64,000 bases of DNA. Origin: CAVQYV01 sp963718295 [NCBI: uncultured Methylomirabilota bacterium]. Its GTDB lineage: Bacteria; Methylomirabilota; Methylomirabilia; CAVQYV01. The stretch's first letter is position 1, and every line of letters starts with the position of its first letter. The stretch lies in NCBI GenBank assembly GCA_963718295.1, contig CAVQYV010000001.1, positions 31,695-95,694 of the forward strand. The letters run 5' to 3'. The position numbers were made by a program, and so were the translations under genes. The notes beneath the pieces were generated by a model, which saw only the letters and a program-made list of their open reading frames with translations, was not told where the DNA came from and made no database searches. This document shows positions 1 to 7,875 of this stretch, one piece after another.

Positions 1-428
1 AGCCGGGAGGCGAGGTTGATGATCTTTCCCACCTTCTTCTTCATCATCTCCTTCACTGCTGCCTGGGTGCAAAAGACTACCCCCTTCAAGTTCACCGCAA
101 TGATCCGATCCCACTCCTCCTCCGAGGATTCCGCAAAGAGCCCAGCCAGCACGATTCCGGCATTATTGACCAGGATATCGATCTGGCCGAATTCCTTCAA
201 TGCGAAGGCGACCATCGCCTCCGCCTCTGCCTTTTTGGTCACGTCAATCTTGATCCAGCGGGCCTGACCCCCGCCCTTCTGAATCTCCCCGGCCGCCTCC
301 TCTGCTCCTCGGGGATCGATATCTGCCAAAACCACCTTGGCTCCCTCCTGGGCGAATTTCAGGGCGATGCCTTTTCCGATCCCCCTCCCCGCCCCCGTGA
401 TGACGGCCACCTTATCCTGCAATCTCAT
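1..428 (-). CDS. SDR family oxidoreductase (partial, 3' end outside window)
   Basis: This is the N-terminal 142 residues of a short-chain dehydrogenase/reductase, which would oxidise or reduce a hydroxyl/keto group with NAD(P). The glycine-rich cofactor motif TGAGRGIG is at residues 11-18, the acidic residue of ADID (about 37) suggests NAD preference, and the NNAG motif lies near residue 90. The gene leaves the window just at the serine strand (INLAS), so the catalytic Tyr-Lys pair is not visible. A GGAGG ribosome site precedes the ATG. It is the last visible gene of a run with two cupin genes, a second SDR and a DeoC-like aldolase, so its substrate probably belongs to the same pathway. The substrate cannot be read from sequence. 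Confidence 0.9.
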   Translation of the reverse strand, partial: MRLQDKVAVITGAGRGIGKGIALKFAQEGAKVVLADIDPRGAEEAAGEIQKGGGQARWIKIDVTKKAEAEAMVAFALKEFGQIDILVNNAGIVLAGLFAESSEEEWDRIIAVNLKGVVFCTQAAVKEMMKKKVGKIINLASR

Positions 429-450
429 CGGCTGCTCCTCCCTCTCCTGC

Positions 451-879
451 TCATAACCCAGGCCCAATGACCACAAAGGCCTTGATCGGCTTGGTGGTAA
501 AGTTAAAGTACTTGTGAGGGGTCCCTGCGGGAATGAAGCACTTTTCCCCCTCGAAGATATGGTGGCAGAGGGAAACCGCGGAACCCTTTTTCTCGCCCAT
601 CTCCTCCAATTGCACTACCAGATCCCCTTCCAGGGCGTAGAGGAGCTCGTCCCCTTTGTGGACCTCCGCCTCCGAAATCCCACCCACCGGAACCTGCAAG
701 AGGGCGATGTTGATATAGTCATTGCTTACGATAAACGAAAAGAGGACATGCCTTTCCCTTCCGTGGATGAGGGGAAGCTGATCTTCAGCCCGGACCGGGA
801 TGATCTTCTTCGCCTGGCGGGCCTTCTTTCCCTCCATCGGCCAGCTGCCCAAAGAATCGAGGTTGGGGATCTTATCCAT
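451..879 (-). CDS. Cupin-domain protein (142 aa)
   Basis: This is a small single-domain cupin. The two halves of the barrel are visible as a glycine-rich stretch with His-Lys-Gly-Asp-Glu (VHKGDELLYALEG, about residues 73-85) and a later PAGTPHKYFNF stretch (about 117-127). The motif-1 His/Glu and motif-2 His probably bind a divalent metal. There is no fusion partner and no signal peptide, so it is likely cytoplasmic. Its start lies one base after the stop of the upstream cupin gene, so the two are almost certainly co-translated and may form a heteromer or act in sequence. Cupins include isomerases, dioxygenases, decarboxylases and sugar-binding proteins. I cannot choose among these. Confidence 0.85.
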   Translation of the reverse strand: MDKIPNLDSLGSWPMEGKKARQAKKIIPVRAEDQLPLIHGRERHVLFSFIVSNDYINIALLQVPVGGISEAEVHKGDELLYALEGDLVVQLEEMGEKKGSAVSLCHHIFEGEKCFIPAGTPHKYFNFTTKPIKAFVVIGPGL

Positions 880-880
880 C

Positions 881-1423
881 TTACTTCTCCTCCCAGGCCT
901 TATAGAATCTGGGCTTCTTCACCGATGGAATCACGGTACCCATCTTGTCTTCCGCCGCCCAGATGCGCGGGGCAACGATGCTGATGGCCACCACCTTCTT
1001 TTCGTTGAAGCTGAAGATCTGGTGTCTCGTCCCTTGCGGGATGTAGAGGGCATCTTTTGCGTGCAACTGATAGGTCTCTCCCGTCTCCGGGGCAAAGGCC
1101 ACGGGATCTCCCTCCAGGAAATAATAGATCTCGTCCCCATAGTTGTGCTGGCCCGCCGGCTCGTAGTAGTTACCCGGGTTCAAGGTCCAGTGGCTGACCG
1201 TAAATTGATCCAGGCTCACAAACCGGCGCAGGGCCACCTGATGGCCCTCAAACCCATAGAACCCGGAGAGTTCGTCCTCCTTGTGAATGACGACGAAACG
1301 CTTCTTTTCAGGAGGGAAAGGGAAGTTTCCGATCCACGCTGGGATCGGCACCCGTTGTACCCCCGGTTCTTTTTGTTCCGATGGTTCTGCCCGCTTCCCC
1401 TTACCCCTATTCCCTTTCTCCAT
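881..1423 (-). CDS. Cupin-domain protein (180 aa)
   Basis: This second cupin is longer than its neighbour by about 40 N-terminal residues rich in Lys, Arg and Glu. Cupin motif 1 is HNYGDEIYYFLEG (about residues 93-105) and motif 2 is IPQGTRHQIFSF (about 128-139), giving His, Glu and His metal ligands. It resembles the downstream 142-aa cupin only at domain level, so the pair is an old paralogous or functionally matched set rather than a recent duplication. It sits 61 bp after an SDR gene in the same operon. A role in modifying or isomerising a small polar substrate together with the flanking dehydrogenases is inference. Confidence 0.85.
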   Translation of the reverse strand: MEKGNRGKGKRAEPSEQKEPGVQRVPIPAWIGNFPFPPEKKRFVVIHKEDELSGFYGFEGHQVALRRFVSLDQFTVSHWTLNPGNYYEPAGQHNYGDEIYYFLEGDPVAFAPETGETYQLHAKDALYIPQGTRHQIFSFNEKKVVAISIVAPRIWAAEDKMGTVIPSVKKPRFYKAWEEK

Positions 1424-1484
1424 AGCAAGCCTCCCACTGGACCAGGCGCTGGACCCGGAGATGGCATCCCATCACCGCCCCCCC

Positions 1485-2237
1485 CTAATCCATGAACAAT
1501 CCCCCGTTGACATCCAAGATTTCCCCGGTGATGATCCGTGCCGCATCGGAGGCCAAAAAGAGGGCGGCCTCCGCGATATCCTGGGCCTCACCAAACGCCC
1601 CCAAGGGAAGGGGGAAACTCTTGATGATCGCCTCCCGCTGTTCCTTGGTGGTCGTCTTGTGAAAGGGCGTGTCCAGAGGGCCGGGGGCGATTCCATTCAC
1701 CTGGATTCCATGCGGGGCCAGAACTTTGGCAAAGTTGATCGTCAGGCAGGACACCCCGGCTTTGGAGGCGGAATAATTCATCCCGGAGAAGATGCTTCCC
1801 GTCTTCGCCACCAAGGAGGAGATGTTGATGATCTTGCCCGATTTCTGCTTCATCATCGCCAGCCCTGCAGCCCGGCATCCCAGGAAGACCCCCCACAAGT
1901 TGATATCCATCACCCGGTCCCACTCTTCTTTGGTCATCTCCTTCCAGCCCACAGGGGAGTTGACCCCGGCGTTATTGACCATGATATCCAGCCGGCCGAA
2001 GCGCCGCAGGGTATCCTCCACCAGTTCCGATACCTCGCCTTCCCGGGTGACATCGGTCCGGACCGCGAGGGCCTTGCCTCCCTGGGCCTTCACCTCCTCA
2101 GCCACCTTTTTGGCCGCCTCTCCGTCGAGATCGGATGCCACCACCATCGCCCCTTCTTGGGTGAAGAGCTTACACATGGCCTTTCCGATCCCACTGCCGG
2201 CGCCAGTTACGATTGCGATCTTATCCGCTAATTTCAA
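1485..2237 (-). CDS. SDR family oxidoreductase, FabG-like (250 aa)
   Basis: This is a full-length classical short-chain dehydrogenase. The cofactor motif TGAGSGIG is at residues 11-18, the SDLDG stretch near 36-40 carries the acidic residue typical of NAD users, and NNAG is near 89. The catalytic Ser is in NISSLV (about 140), the YSASK catalytic Tyr/Lys follows (about 155-159), and the C-terminus has TGEILDVNGG. The family covers 3-oxoacyl-ACP reductases and many sugar or alcohol dehydrogenases. The operon context (DeoC-like aldolase upstream, cupins downstream) favours a catabolic dehydrogenase over fatty-acid synthesis. It begins 10 bp after the aldolase stop codon. Confidence 0.9.
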   Translation of the reverse strand: MKLADKIAIVTGAGSGIGKAMCKLFTQEGAMVVASDLDGEAAKKVAEEVKAQGGKALAVRTDVTREGEVSELVEDTLRRFGRLDIMVNNAGVNSPVGWKEMTKEEWDRVMDINLWGVFLGCRAAGLAMMKQKSGKIINISSLVAKTGSIFSGMNYSASKAGVSCLTINFAKVLAPHGIQVNGIAPGPLDTPFHKTTTKEQREAIIKSFPLPLGAFGEAQDIAEAALFLASDAARIITGEILDVNGGLFMD

Positions 2238-2247
2238 GGCAACCCCC

Positions 2248-2913
2248 TCAGTCTGTCAATGATTCGATGATGTCCACTGCCGTCCGCGTCGCCACCCGCG
2301 TTGCTCCTGCCTCGATAAAGGCCAGGGTTTCGCTCAGCTTGGTGATGCCTCCCGAGGCCTTCACCCCGAAATTGGGACCCACGGTCTGACGCATGAGCTT
2401 GATATCCTCCACGGTGGCACCGGGGAAGACGTTGCCGGTGGAGGTCTTTACCATGTGAGCCCCTGCCTCCACTGCAATCTGGCAAGCCTTGATCTTTTCC
2501 TCTCTCGAGAGCAGGGCGGTCTCCAGGATCACCTTGACGATGCGTCCTTCGGCAGCCTTCACCACCGCCTTGATATCGTCCCGAACCACATCATAGAGCT
2601 TGTCCTTGAACGCCCCCATGTGCATCATCATGTCGATCTCATCCGCCCCATTCTTGACGGAATCCTCGGTCTCGAACACTTTGGTGGCAGTAGTGTTGGC
2701 CCCGAAGGGGAAACCGCTCGGCGCCATAACTCTCACCTGCGTGCCCTTGACGATGCTCTTAGCCAGGGGGAGGTAGCAGCCATGCGTGCAGGCAACGATG
2801 AAATTGTATTTCACCGCATCCTCGCAGAGTTTGATCACCTCTGCCCGGGTTGCGTCCGGCTTCAGGACTACTGTTTCGATGTAGCGCGCCAGTTCTGCCT
2901 TACTGAGCTTCAT
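2248..2913 (-). CDS. deoC: Deoxyribose-phosphate aldolase family protein (DeoC-like, 221 aa)
   Basis: This is a class I aldolase of the DeoC/DERA family, whose type enzyme splits 2-deoxyribose 5-phosphate into acetaldehyde and glyceraldehyde 3-phosphate. The Schiff-base lysine is K156 in VKTSTGN, the catalytic Asp lies in EIDMMM (91-96), and the second lysine is K185 in VKASGG. The ATG at 2913 is preferred over an upstream frame extension because GGAAGGAG lies just before it and the protein then has family length. One oddity: the C-terminal phosphate-binding stretch, normally like GTSSG, reads ATRTA here. The substrate may therefore lack phosphate or bind differently. It is the first gene of the SDR/cupin operon. 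Confidence 0.85.
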   Translation of the reverse strand: MKLSKAELARYIETVVLKPDATRAEVIKLCEDAVKYNFIVACTHGCYLPLAKSIVKGTQVRVMAPSGFPFGANTTATKVFETEDSVKNGADEIDMMMHMGAFKDKLYDVVRDDIKAVVKAAEGRIVKVILETALLSREEKIKACQIAVEAGAHMVKTSTGNVFPGATVEDIKLMRQTVGPNFGVKASGGITKLSETLAFIEAGATRVATRTAVDIIESLTD

Positions 2914-3123
2914 TCTACACCTTCTCCTTCCTTTGGTTGAAATAAGAGGGCCCATCCAGACCCCAAGATCCTGCAAAGAATGCTATCCATGGACAGCTGC
3001 CTGACCCCGCTTCTATCATCTTATCATTGTAAGCGGTCCGAACTTCTGCTATCATGACCCAAAAAACGCGCGATCATAGCACGAACCTTTTGCCCCTGAC
3101 AAGGACAAATCGGAGGCGATAAG

Positions 3124-3489
3124 ATGCCCATCTATGAGTATCGGTGCGCAGATTGCGGGAAGCGATCCTCTTTCCTCTTGCTGCGGATTGATCCGAACTT
3201 CGCTCCTCCCTGCCGCCACTGCCAGAGCCCACGGATGAGCCGTCTGGTATCCAAAGTCGCGGTCTTCCGCTCAGAAGAGAGCCGCCTGGAGAGGCTGGCC
3301 GATCCCTCCCGGCTCGGCGACCTGGACGAAGAGGATCCCAAGAGCGTGGCCCGGTGGGTCAAGAGAATGGGAAAGGAATTGGGGGAGGACATAGGGGAGG
3401 ACTTCGAGGAGATGGTGGATCAGGGCATGGAGGAGGAAACCGAGGGGGGAGGATCCCTGGAAGGAGGAAGTGATGAGCTCGATGAGTAA
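3124..3489 (+). CDS. FmdB-family zinc ribbon protein (121 aa)
   Basis: The N-terminus MPIYEYRCADCGK is diagnostic of the FmdB/CxxC regulatory family. Four cysteines (C8, C11, C30, C33) form a zinc ribbon. The remainder is highly acidic, with many Glu and Gly residues towards the end, and probably disordered. FmdB was named for a putative regulator of formamidase, but the family's role is not settled. The gene overlaps the start of the FmdE-type gene by about 17 bases, so the two are translationally coupled. A second, smaller FmdB-like gene lies at 31960-32127. Confidence 0.85.
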   Translation: MPIYEYRCADCGKRSSFLLLRIDPNFAPPCRHCQSPRMSRLVSKVAVFRSEESRLERLADPSRLGDLDEEDPKSVARWVKRMGKELGEDIGEDFEEMVDQGMEEETEGGGSLEGGSDELDE

Positions 3490-4114
3490 ACCACCACCGA
3501 AGCCAGGTTCAAGGGTCGCTTCTTCGGCATCCGCCAGGACCAAGAAACCTATTCCCGCCCCCCTTTCCCCTCATCCGGAGGATCTTGAGAGGCTCATCGC
3601 CTTTCACGGACATCTCTGCCCCGGTGTGCTTATCGGATACCGGGCTACCCGGTTGGGGCTTTTGCGCCTCCGGGTGAAGGCCGCCCAGGATGAAGAACTG
3701 ATCGCTTTGGTGGAGAACAAGAGCTGCAGCGTCGATGCGGTGCAGTTTCTGGCCAGCTGCACCTTTGGAAAAGGCAACCTCTTTTATCTCCCTTTCGGAA
3801 AGCAGGTCTTCACCTTCGTCCGGCGGCCATCCGGAGAGGCAGTTCGGGTCTCACTCCGCAAGGAGGCGGACGAGGGCCTGCCGAAGAAAGGGGCGCGCCG
3901 CAGAAGGCAGTTCACGGCCCGCCTTCTGTCCGCCCCGGATCAGGACTTATTCAAGGCCAAAAGGCTCACCATCCCGCTCCCCCCTCCGGCCCAGGTCTTC
4001 CTTAGCATCCCCTGTCAGGCCTGTGCCGAGCCGGTGATGGAGACGGCCGCCCGATCGGTCCGCGGCAGGCTCTTGTGCCAGCCCTGCTTTGAGACCGAGG
4101 TGTCTGGGGTTTGA
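3473..4114 (+). CDS. FmdE-domain protein (formylmethanofuran dehydrogenase subunit E family)
   Basis: The HGHLCPG motif (about residues 45-51) and the following glycine/arginine-rich helix mark the FmdE domain, found in and around tungsten/molybdenum formylmethanofuran dehydrogenases and in many stand-alone proteins. A second conserved stretch, NKSCSVDAVQ, is present, then a C-terminal pair of CxxC motifs (CQAC and CQPC) forming a small zinc ribbon. The start at 3473 is chosen because AAGGAGG ends five bases before it. No formylmethanofuran dehydrogenase subunits lie nearby, so a metal-handling or regulatory role is more likely than catalysis. It is coupled to the FmdB gene upstream and followed 19 bp later by a helix-turn-helix/zinc-ribbon gene. 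Confidence 0.85.
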   Translation: MSSMSKPPPKPGSRVASSASARTKKPIPAPLSPHPEDLERLIAFHGHLCPGVLIGYRATRLGLLRLRVKAAQDEELIALVENKSCSVDAVQFLASCTFGKGNLFYLPFGKQVFTFVRRPSGEAVRVSLRKEADEGLPKKGARRRRQFTARLLSAPDQDLFKAKRLTIPLPPPAQVFLSIPCQACAEPVMETAARSVRGRLLCQPCFETEVSGV

Positions 4115-4133
4115 GGAGAGACAGGGAGATCAG

Positions 4134-4415
4134 ATGCCCACCGTCCGCCAACAGATCATCGAGAAGCTGGAGACGGCCCACATGACGGCCCTGGATCTCT
4201 CCCGGGAGATGCGGGTTTCGGAGGCCGACATCTTGAGGCATCTCTCTCACGTCGCCCGGTCCCTCTCCTCCGCCAGGAAACGGCTGGTGATGGAGCCCCC
4301 CATGTGCCTCGCCTGCGGCTTCCGCTTCAAGAAGAGGGAGCGTCTCAGGGCCCCCAGCCGCTGCCCTTTGTGCAAGGGAGAGCACATTTCCGAGCCACTT
4401 TTCTCCATCCGATGA
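4134..4415 (+). CDS. Small HTH plus zinc-ribbon transcriptional regulator (93 aa)
   Basis: Residues 1-50 have the pattern of an ArsR/MarR-like winged helix (IIEKLE, then LSREMRVSEADILRHLSHV). The C-terminal part carries CLACG and, about 20 residues later, CPLCKG, forming a four-cysteine zinc ribbon. This architecture is seen in predicted regulators of archaea and deep-branching anaerobes. It follows the FmdB and FmdE genes closely on the same strand, so it may regulate that cassette. The start at 4134 follows an AGGGAG site. A binding target cannot be read from sequence. Confidence 0.75.
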   Translation: MPTVRQQIIEKLETAHMTALDLSREMRVSEADILRHLSHVARSLSSARKRLVMEPPMCLACGFRFKKRERLRAPSRCPLCKGEHISEPLFSIR

Positions 4416-4511
4416 CATCCATTAGGAACAGAGAACCCGAGCTGACCTATTCCTGTCTGAAGGTTCAAGCCACAAATAAACGCAGCTCAAGAAAGAGAAA
4501 GGAGACATGAG

Positions 4512-5217
4512 ATGAAAAAACGGTCACTGATTTCCTTATTGGCGGTGGGATTTTTCCTGCTTCTGCCCATGGCCCTGATGGCCGCCGAGGAAGGGACAGC
4601 AGCGATCCCCAGGGAGATCGTCCTGTCGAAGCCCGACACCACGGGAGGCATGCCGTTGCACCAAGCACTCTTTCAGCGACACTCGGTCCGCAACTTCATG
4701 GATCAAGAGTTGAGTCTGGATCAGATCTCCCAGATCCTCTGGGCAGCTAATGGCATCACTCGCCCCGAAAGCGGCAAGAGGACGGCGCCCTCTCCCATGG
4801 CCACCTTCCCCGCCCGCATCTATCTGGCCAATAAGCAGGGGGTCTATGCGTTCTCTCCCCAGGAGATGAAGCTCACCTTGGTGACTGAAGGGGATCATCG
4901 GGCTCGTCTCTCCTCGTACAAATCGGTATTGTCCGCTCCAGTGAGCCTGATTGCGGTCGCCGACACGGAAAAGACAAAGCGCACCATGGATGTGCGCTGG
5001 AAGGGACAATCCGGAGAACGAAAAGCTGTCGGTCCTCTTCTGCCATGACGAGGGCGGGGCCATGTCCCAGAACGTCTATCTGGAGGCCACTTCTCTCGGG
5101 CTAAGCACCGTATTCATCGGCGGGTATAACAAGAAGGAGATTACCGATCTCTTGCAGCTCAAAGGGGAGATGATACTTTGGGTCATGCCCATCGGATACG
5201 AAAAGACCACCCAGTGA
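4512..5217 (+). pseudogene. Exported nitroreductase family protein, frameshifted
   Basis: The first 178 codons encode a signal peptide (MKKRSL then a hydrophobic stretch, cleavage near LMAAEE) and the N-terminal half of a SagB/nitroreductase-type FMN protein, with RHSVRNF and the WAANGITRP stretch. That frame ends at about 5048. The C-terminal half continues in another frame (about 5000-5217): CHDEGGAMSQNVYLEATSLG followed by TVFIGGYNKKE and a VMPIGYEK ending, all typical of the family. One extra base (or two missing) between about 4990 and 5035 explains the break. A single mutation or sequencing error would restore one ORF of about 234 codons. Secreted nitroreductase-like proteins of this type are common in anaerobes; the substrate is unknown. 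Confidence 0.8.
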
Positions 5218-5311
5218 GAGGCCCGCTGATCTCGCCCTGATGGTCTTTTCGCTTCAATGCTTCAGCGAGATGATTGGGCCCCCCAGATTGCGGGTGGTCT
5301 TGGCTTGCGGC

Positions 5312-5341
5312 GGCGCTCAGGCGAGGTCAGTCCTGAGCGCC
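5312..5341. repeat. Perfect 10-bp inverted repeat
   Basis: GGCGCTCAGG at 5312-5321 and CCTGAGCGCC at 5332-5341 are exact inverted copies separated by 10 bases, directly after the stop codon of the TlpA-like gene on the minus strand. There is no T-run on either side, so a classical intrinsic terminator is not obvious. It may still act as a 3'-end hairpin. Confidence 0.5.
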
Positions 5342-5342
5342 C

Positions 5343-5912
5343 TCAGTTGGCCTTCCGGATATTTTCCTCCAGGCCGGCGAGATCGAGGACTCCCTCTTGG
5401 GAGAAGAGAACCACCCCTGCCCGATTGACCAATACCGCTGCAGGTGTCTTCGCCACTCCCAGGAGGCCCTCCACGAGGAACCCGTCGCTTTTCTCCTCAT
5501 CCATCAGGGAGACGAGGGTGAAGCGTTGTTTCTGCCAGTAACCCTGGACCATCTTGGTGGCGCTCATGCCATCTCCATTGATGGCCAGGACCTTCACCTT
5601 CGAGGGTCCCATCCGCTCATACATCTTCTGGATCTGGGGCAGATCTTCCCGGCAGTGCTCACAGTACAGGGACCAATAAAGAAGGAGCACAGGTACCTTT
5701 CCCAACTCCTGGGAGAGCTTGAAGCTCCCTCCTCCCGACAGGGGAAGCTCGAATCCGGGGACCTGGCTGCCCTTCTGGATCAAAGAGGCCCCATGGGCCT
5801 CCTCTTCGATCAGGAAGGGCGCAATGGACAAAGCCAGAAGGCAAATCAACATCGCAGCCCGGAATCCACTCCCGGATACAAATATTGCCGGTATCTCTCT
5901 TGTTCTCTTCAC
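5343..5912 (-). CDS. TlpA/ResA-like thioredoxin-family protein (189 aa)
   Basis: An N-terminal hydrophobic segment (about residues 17-40) anchors or exports the protein to the periplasm. The thioredoxin-like fold carries the redox motif CEHC at residues 84-87, preceded by LLYWSLY, and a cis-proline loop in AKTPAAVL. TlpA and ResA proteins reduce cysteines of apocytochromes or other exported proteins. With an octaheme cytochrome and other redox genes within 7 kb, a role in cytochrome maturation or periplasmic thiol homeostasis is plausible but inferred. The gene stands alone, convergent with the broken nitroreductase gene. Confidence 0.85.
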   Translation of the reverse strand: MKRTREIPAIFVSGSGFRAAMLICLLALSIAPFLIEEEAHGASLIQKGSQVPGFELPLSGGGSFKLSQELGKVPVLLLYWSLYCEHCREDLPQIQKMYERMGPSKVKVLAINGDGMSATKMVQGYWQKQRFTLVSLMDEEKSDGFLVEGLLGVAKTPAAVLVNRAGVVLFSQEGVLDLAGLEENIRKAN

Positions 5913-6123
5913 CTTGCTTCCAACCTCCTTCTATCGATGCTGCTGCTGAATTCCTATCCATTCACAGGCCAGCGAAGATCTGATATAGTGCGATGGGCGT
6001 GGGAACTCTTATACCATGGCCACCCTTTTCCGTCAAATTCCCCACCACCCGACAGGGGGGCGTATCAGCGGAAGCCCTTGAAATAACAACCATTTGCTGT
6101 CGTTCCGACCATGGAGGTAAAGT

Positions 6124-6972
6124 ATGGTTAAGGCGAAGAATCCGAAACGCTTTACCCGCGAGCTCAGAGACCTGGCCCGGGAGAAGGGAGCGGACCTGGT
6201 GGGAATTGCACCGCTGGAACGCTTTGCCGCCGCCCCCGCCGACCAGCACCCTGCCCGCTATGTTCCCGATGCCCGCTCTGTGATCTCCATGGCCATCCGG
6301 GTGAACCGGGCCGGACTCAAAACCATCCTCAGTGGAACTTCCATCTATTCCTACTGTGTCTTCGGCTTCAAGGCGATCAACGAAAGGCTCAATCACCTAG
6401 CCTATCAGGTAGCCCGCTTTCTGGAGGACCAAGGGTTCGAGGCCTATCCGGTTCCCGCCAATGCCCCCCGCAACCCCCGCACCCTCAGGGCGGAGATTTC
6501 CCACCGCCATGTGGCCGTGGCTGCCGGATTAGGCGAGATGGGATGGGGCCTCAACTTCCTGAGCCCTCAATATGGCGCCTGGCAAAAGCTCATCTCCATC
6601 TTCACCTCGGCTCCCCTCGAACCGGATCCTTTGTTTGAGGGAAGCCTCTGCGACCGGTGTATGCAGTGCGTCCAGATCTGCCCTACCCAGGCGATCAGCG
6701 CCACCGAGGCCGATGGCTTCAGGATAGACGGCCGATCCTATGAACATGCGCTGCATGCCCGCTGGAAGTGTCGCTGGGGCTGCGGAGGGCTGACGGCCCA
6801 GGGCACCTTCGCCTTCACCGACATCCCCCTCCCCGAGAAAGAGCCCACTCCCGACGAAATGATGGTCTATTTTTCCCGGTTGGATCCGGGGCAGGCGAGG
6901 ATTACCTTGGAGGCAGGAGGGACCTTCCCCTGGTGCAGCAAGTGCCTGGCCATCTGTGGCCCCAAGGGATGA
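6124..6972 (+). CDS. QueG-like 4Fe-4S ferredoxin-type protein (282 aa)
   Basis: The protein resembles the N-terminal part of epoxyqueuosine reductase and the iron-sulfur part of reductive dehalogenases. The cluster motif CDRCMQCVQICP is at residues 176-187, and further cysteines lie in KCRWGCGG and the C-terminal CSKCLAICGP. That gives enough ligands for two 4Fe-4S clusters. The HEAT-like C-terminus and tRNA-binding features of true QueG are not evident, and the central corrinoid-binding region is short. I therefore call it a QueG-like iron-sulfur oxidoreductase of unknown substrate. A second such protein lies at 24516-25373, but the two differ too much to be a recent duplication. Confidence 0.75.
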   Translation: MVKAKNPKRFTRELRDLAREKGADLVGIAPLERFAAAPADQHPARYVPDARSVISMAIRVNRAGLKTILSGTSIYSYCVFGFKAINERLNHLAYQVARFLEDQGFEAYPVPANAPRNPRTLRAEISHRHVAVAAGLGEMGWGLNFLSPQYGAWQKLISIFTSAPLEPDPLFEGSLCDRCMQCVQICPTQAISATEADGFRIDGRSYEHALHARWKCRWGCGGLTAQGTFAFTDIPLPEKEPTPDEMMVYFSRLDPGQARITLEAGGTFPWCSKCLAICGPKG

Positions 6973-7048
6973 GGGAAAGGCCTCCAATATGCCGCCGCCC
7001 CTTGGCCCTCTTCGCTGAGAATGCCCGTCCCGTGAAGGCCGTCAATTC

Positions 7049-7765
7049 CTACAGGTACTTGCTCCTGTCTGTCATGAAGCCCTGATAAAGCCGGTAGTGT
7101 TCCGTCTCTTCATACTTCAGCGGCTTGACCGGAATATGATCAAAACTGTAGATCATGGCTTGAGGGCAGGCGAGAAGAATCGGGGAGTGGGTGGCAAGAA
7201 TGAACTGGGCATGCCCCGCGGCGCTCATCTGGGTCAGTATCTTCAGCAGCTTTAGCTGGCTTCGCGGGGAGAGGGCCGTCTCCGGCTCGTCCATCAGATA
7301 TAGCCCTTTGATCTGATAGCGGCTCCGGAAGAATGACATGAGGGATTGGCCGTGGGATTGGGTCAGTAACGACTTGCCCCCAAAATACGCCAGTTGGCCA
7401 GGATCTGCGGCCGCCCATTCGTCCAGGATCTGAGCAAAACAGCGGAAGATATCCGATCCAAAAAACGAGCCCGGCACACTGCCGTTTGTCCATTCGAGGG
7501 CAAGATAATCGTGCAGCCTATCTTCGTAGGGGTTGACCTCGACCCGCTTTCCTTCGGAATCGCGCCATATATGAATACCACAGGCGTGGGAGAGGGCTTC
7601 CAGCAAAGTGGACTTTCCCGTACCGTTTTCGCCGACAAACAGCGTAACCGGCGCCTCAAAGGTCATGTGCTTCGTCTGGTGAAAGACGGGCAGGGTGAAG
7701 GGATAATGATCCCCGGTCGGATATCTCTCAGGATGAAAGGTGACGCTCTTTACGTGTATTGCCAT
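7049..7765 (-). CDS. AAA family ATPase (238 aa, ABC-like fold)
   Basis: Walker A is GENGTGKST (residues 45-53) and Walker B lies in GLYLMDEPETALSP (about 175-188), followed by a switch histidine in LATHSPIL. This matches the AAA_21-type stand-alone ATPases related to SMC/ABC heads. The protein is short, lacks a coiled-coil insertion, and has no nuclease (TOPRIM) domain, unlike OLD-family proteins. It is flanked by unrelated genes with no obvious toxin or effector partner. Homologues are usually annotated as predicted ATPases of unknown function. Confidence 0.85.
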   Translation of the reverse strand: MAIHVKSVTFHPERYPTGDHYPFTLPVFHQTKHMTFEAPVTLFVGENGTGKSTLLEALSHACGIHIWRDSEGKRVEVNPYEDRLHDYLALEWTNGSVPGSFFGSDIFRCFAQILDEWAAADPGQLAYFGGKSLLTQSHGQSLMSFFRSRYQIKGLYLMDEPETALSPRSQLKLLKILTQMSAAGHAQFILATHSPILLACPQAMIYSFDHIPVKPLKYEETEHYRLYQGFMTDRSKYL

Positions 7766-7875
7766 TTGAAATAGAGGTCAGATCCAAAGGTCATAGGTCA
7801 TGGTCATCCCGGGGGGCCCTTTTTATGGGGAAAGATGGGGGATTCCGTTCCCGACTCTTCCCAGCGAGCGCTCAC

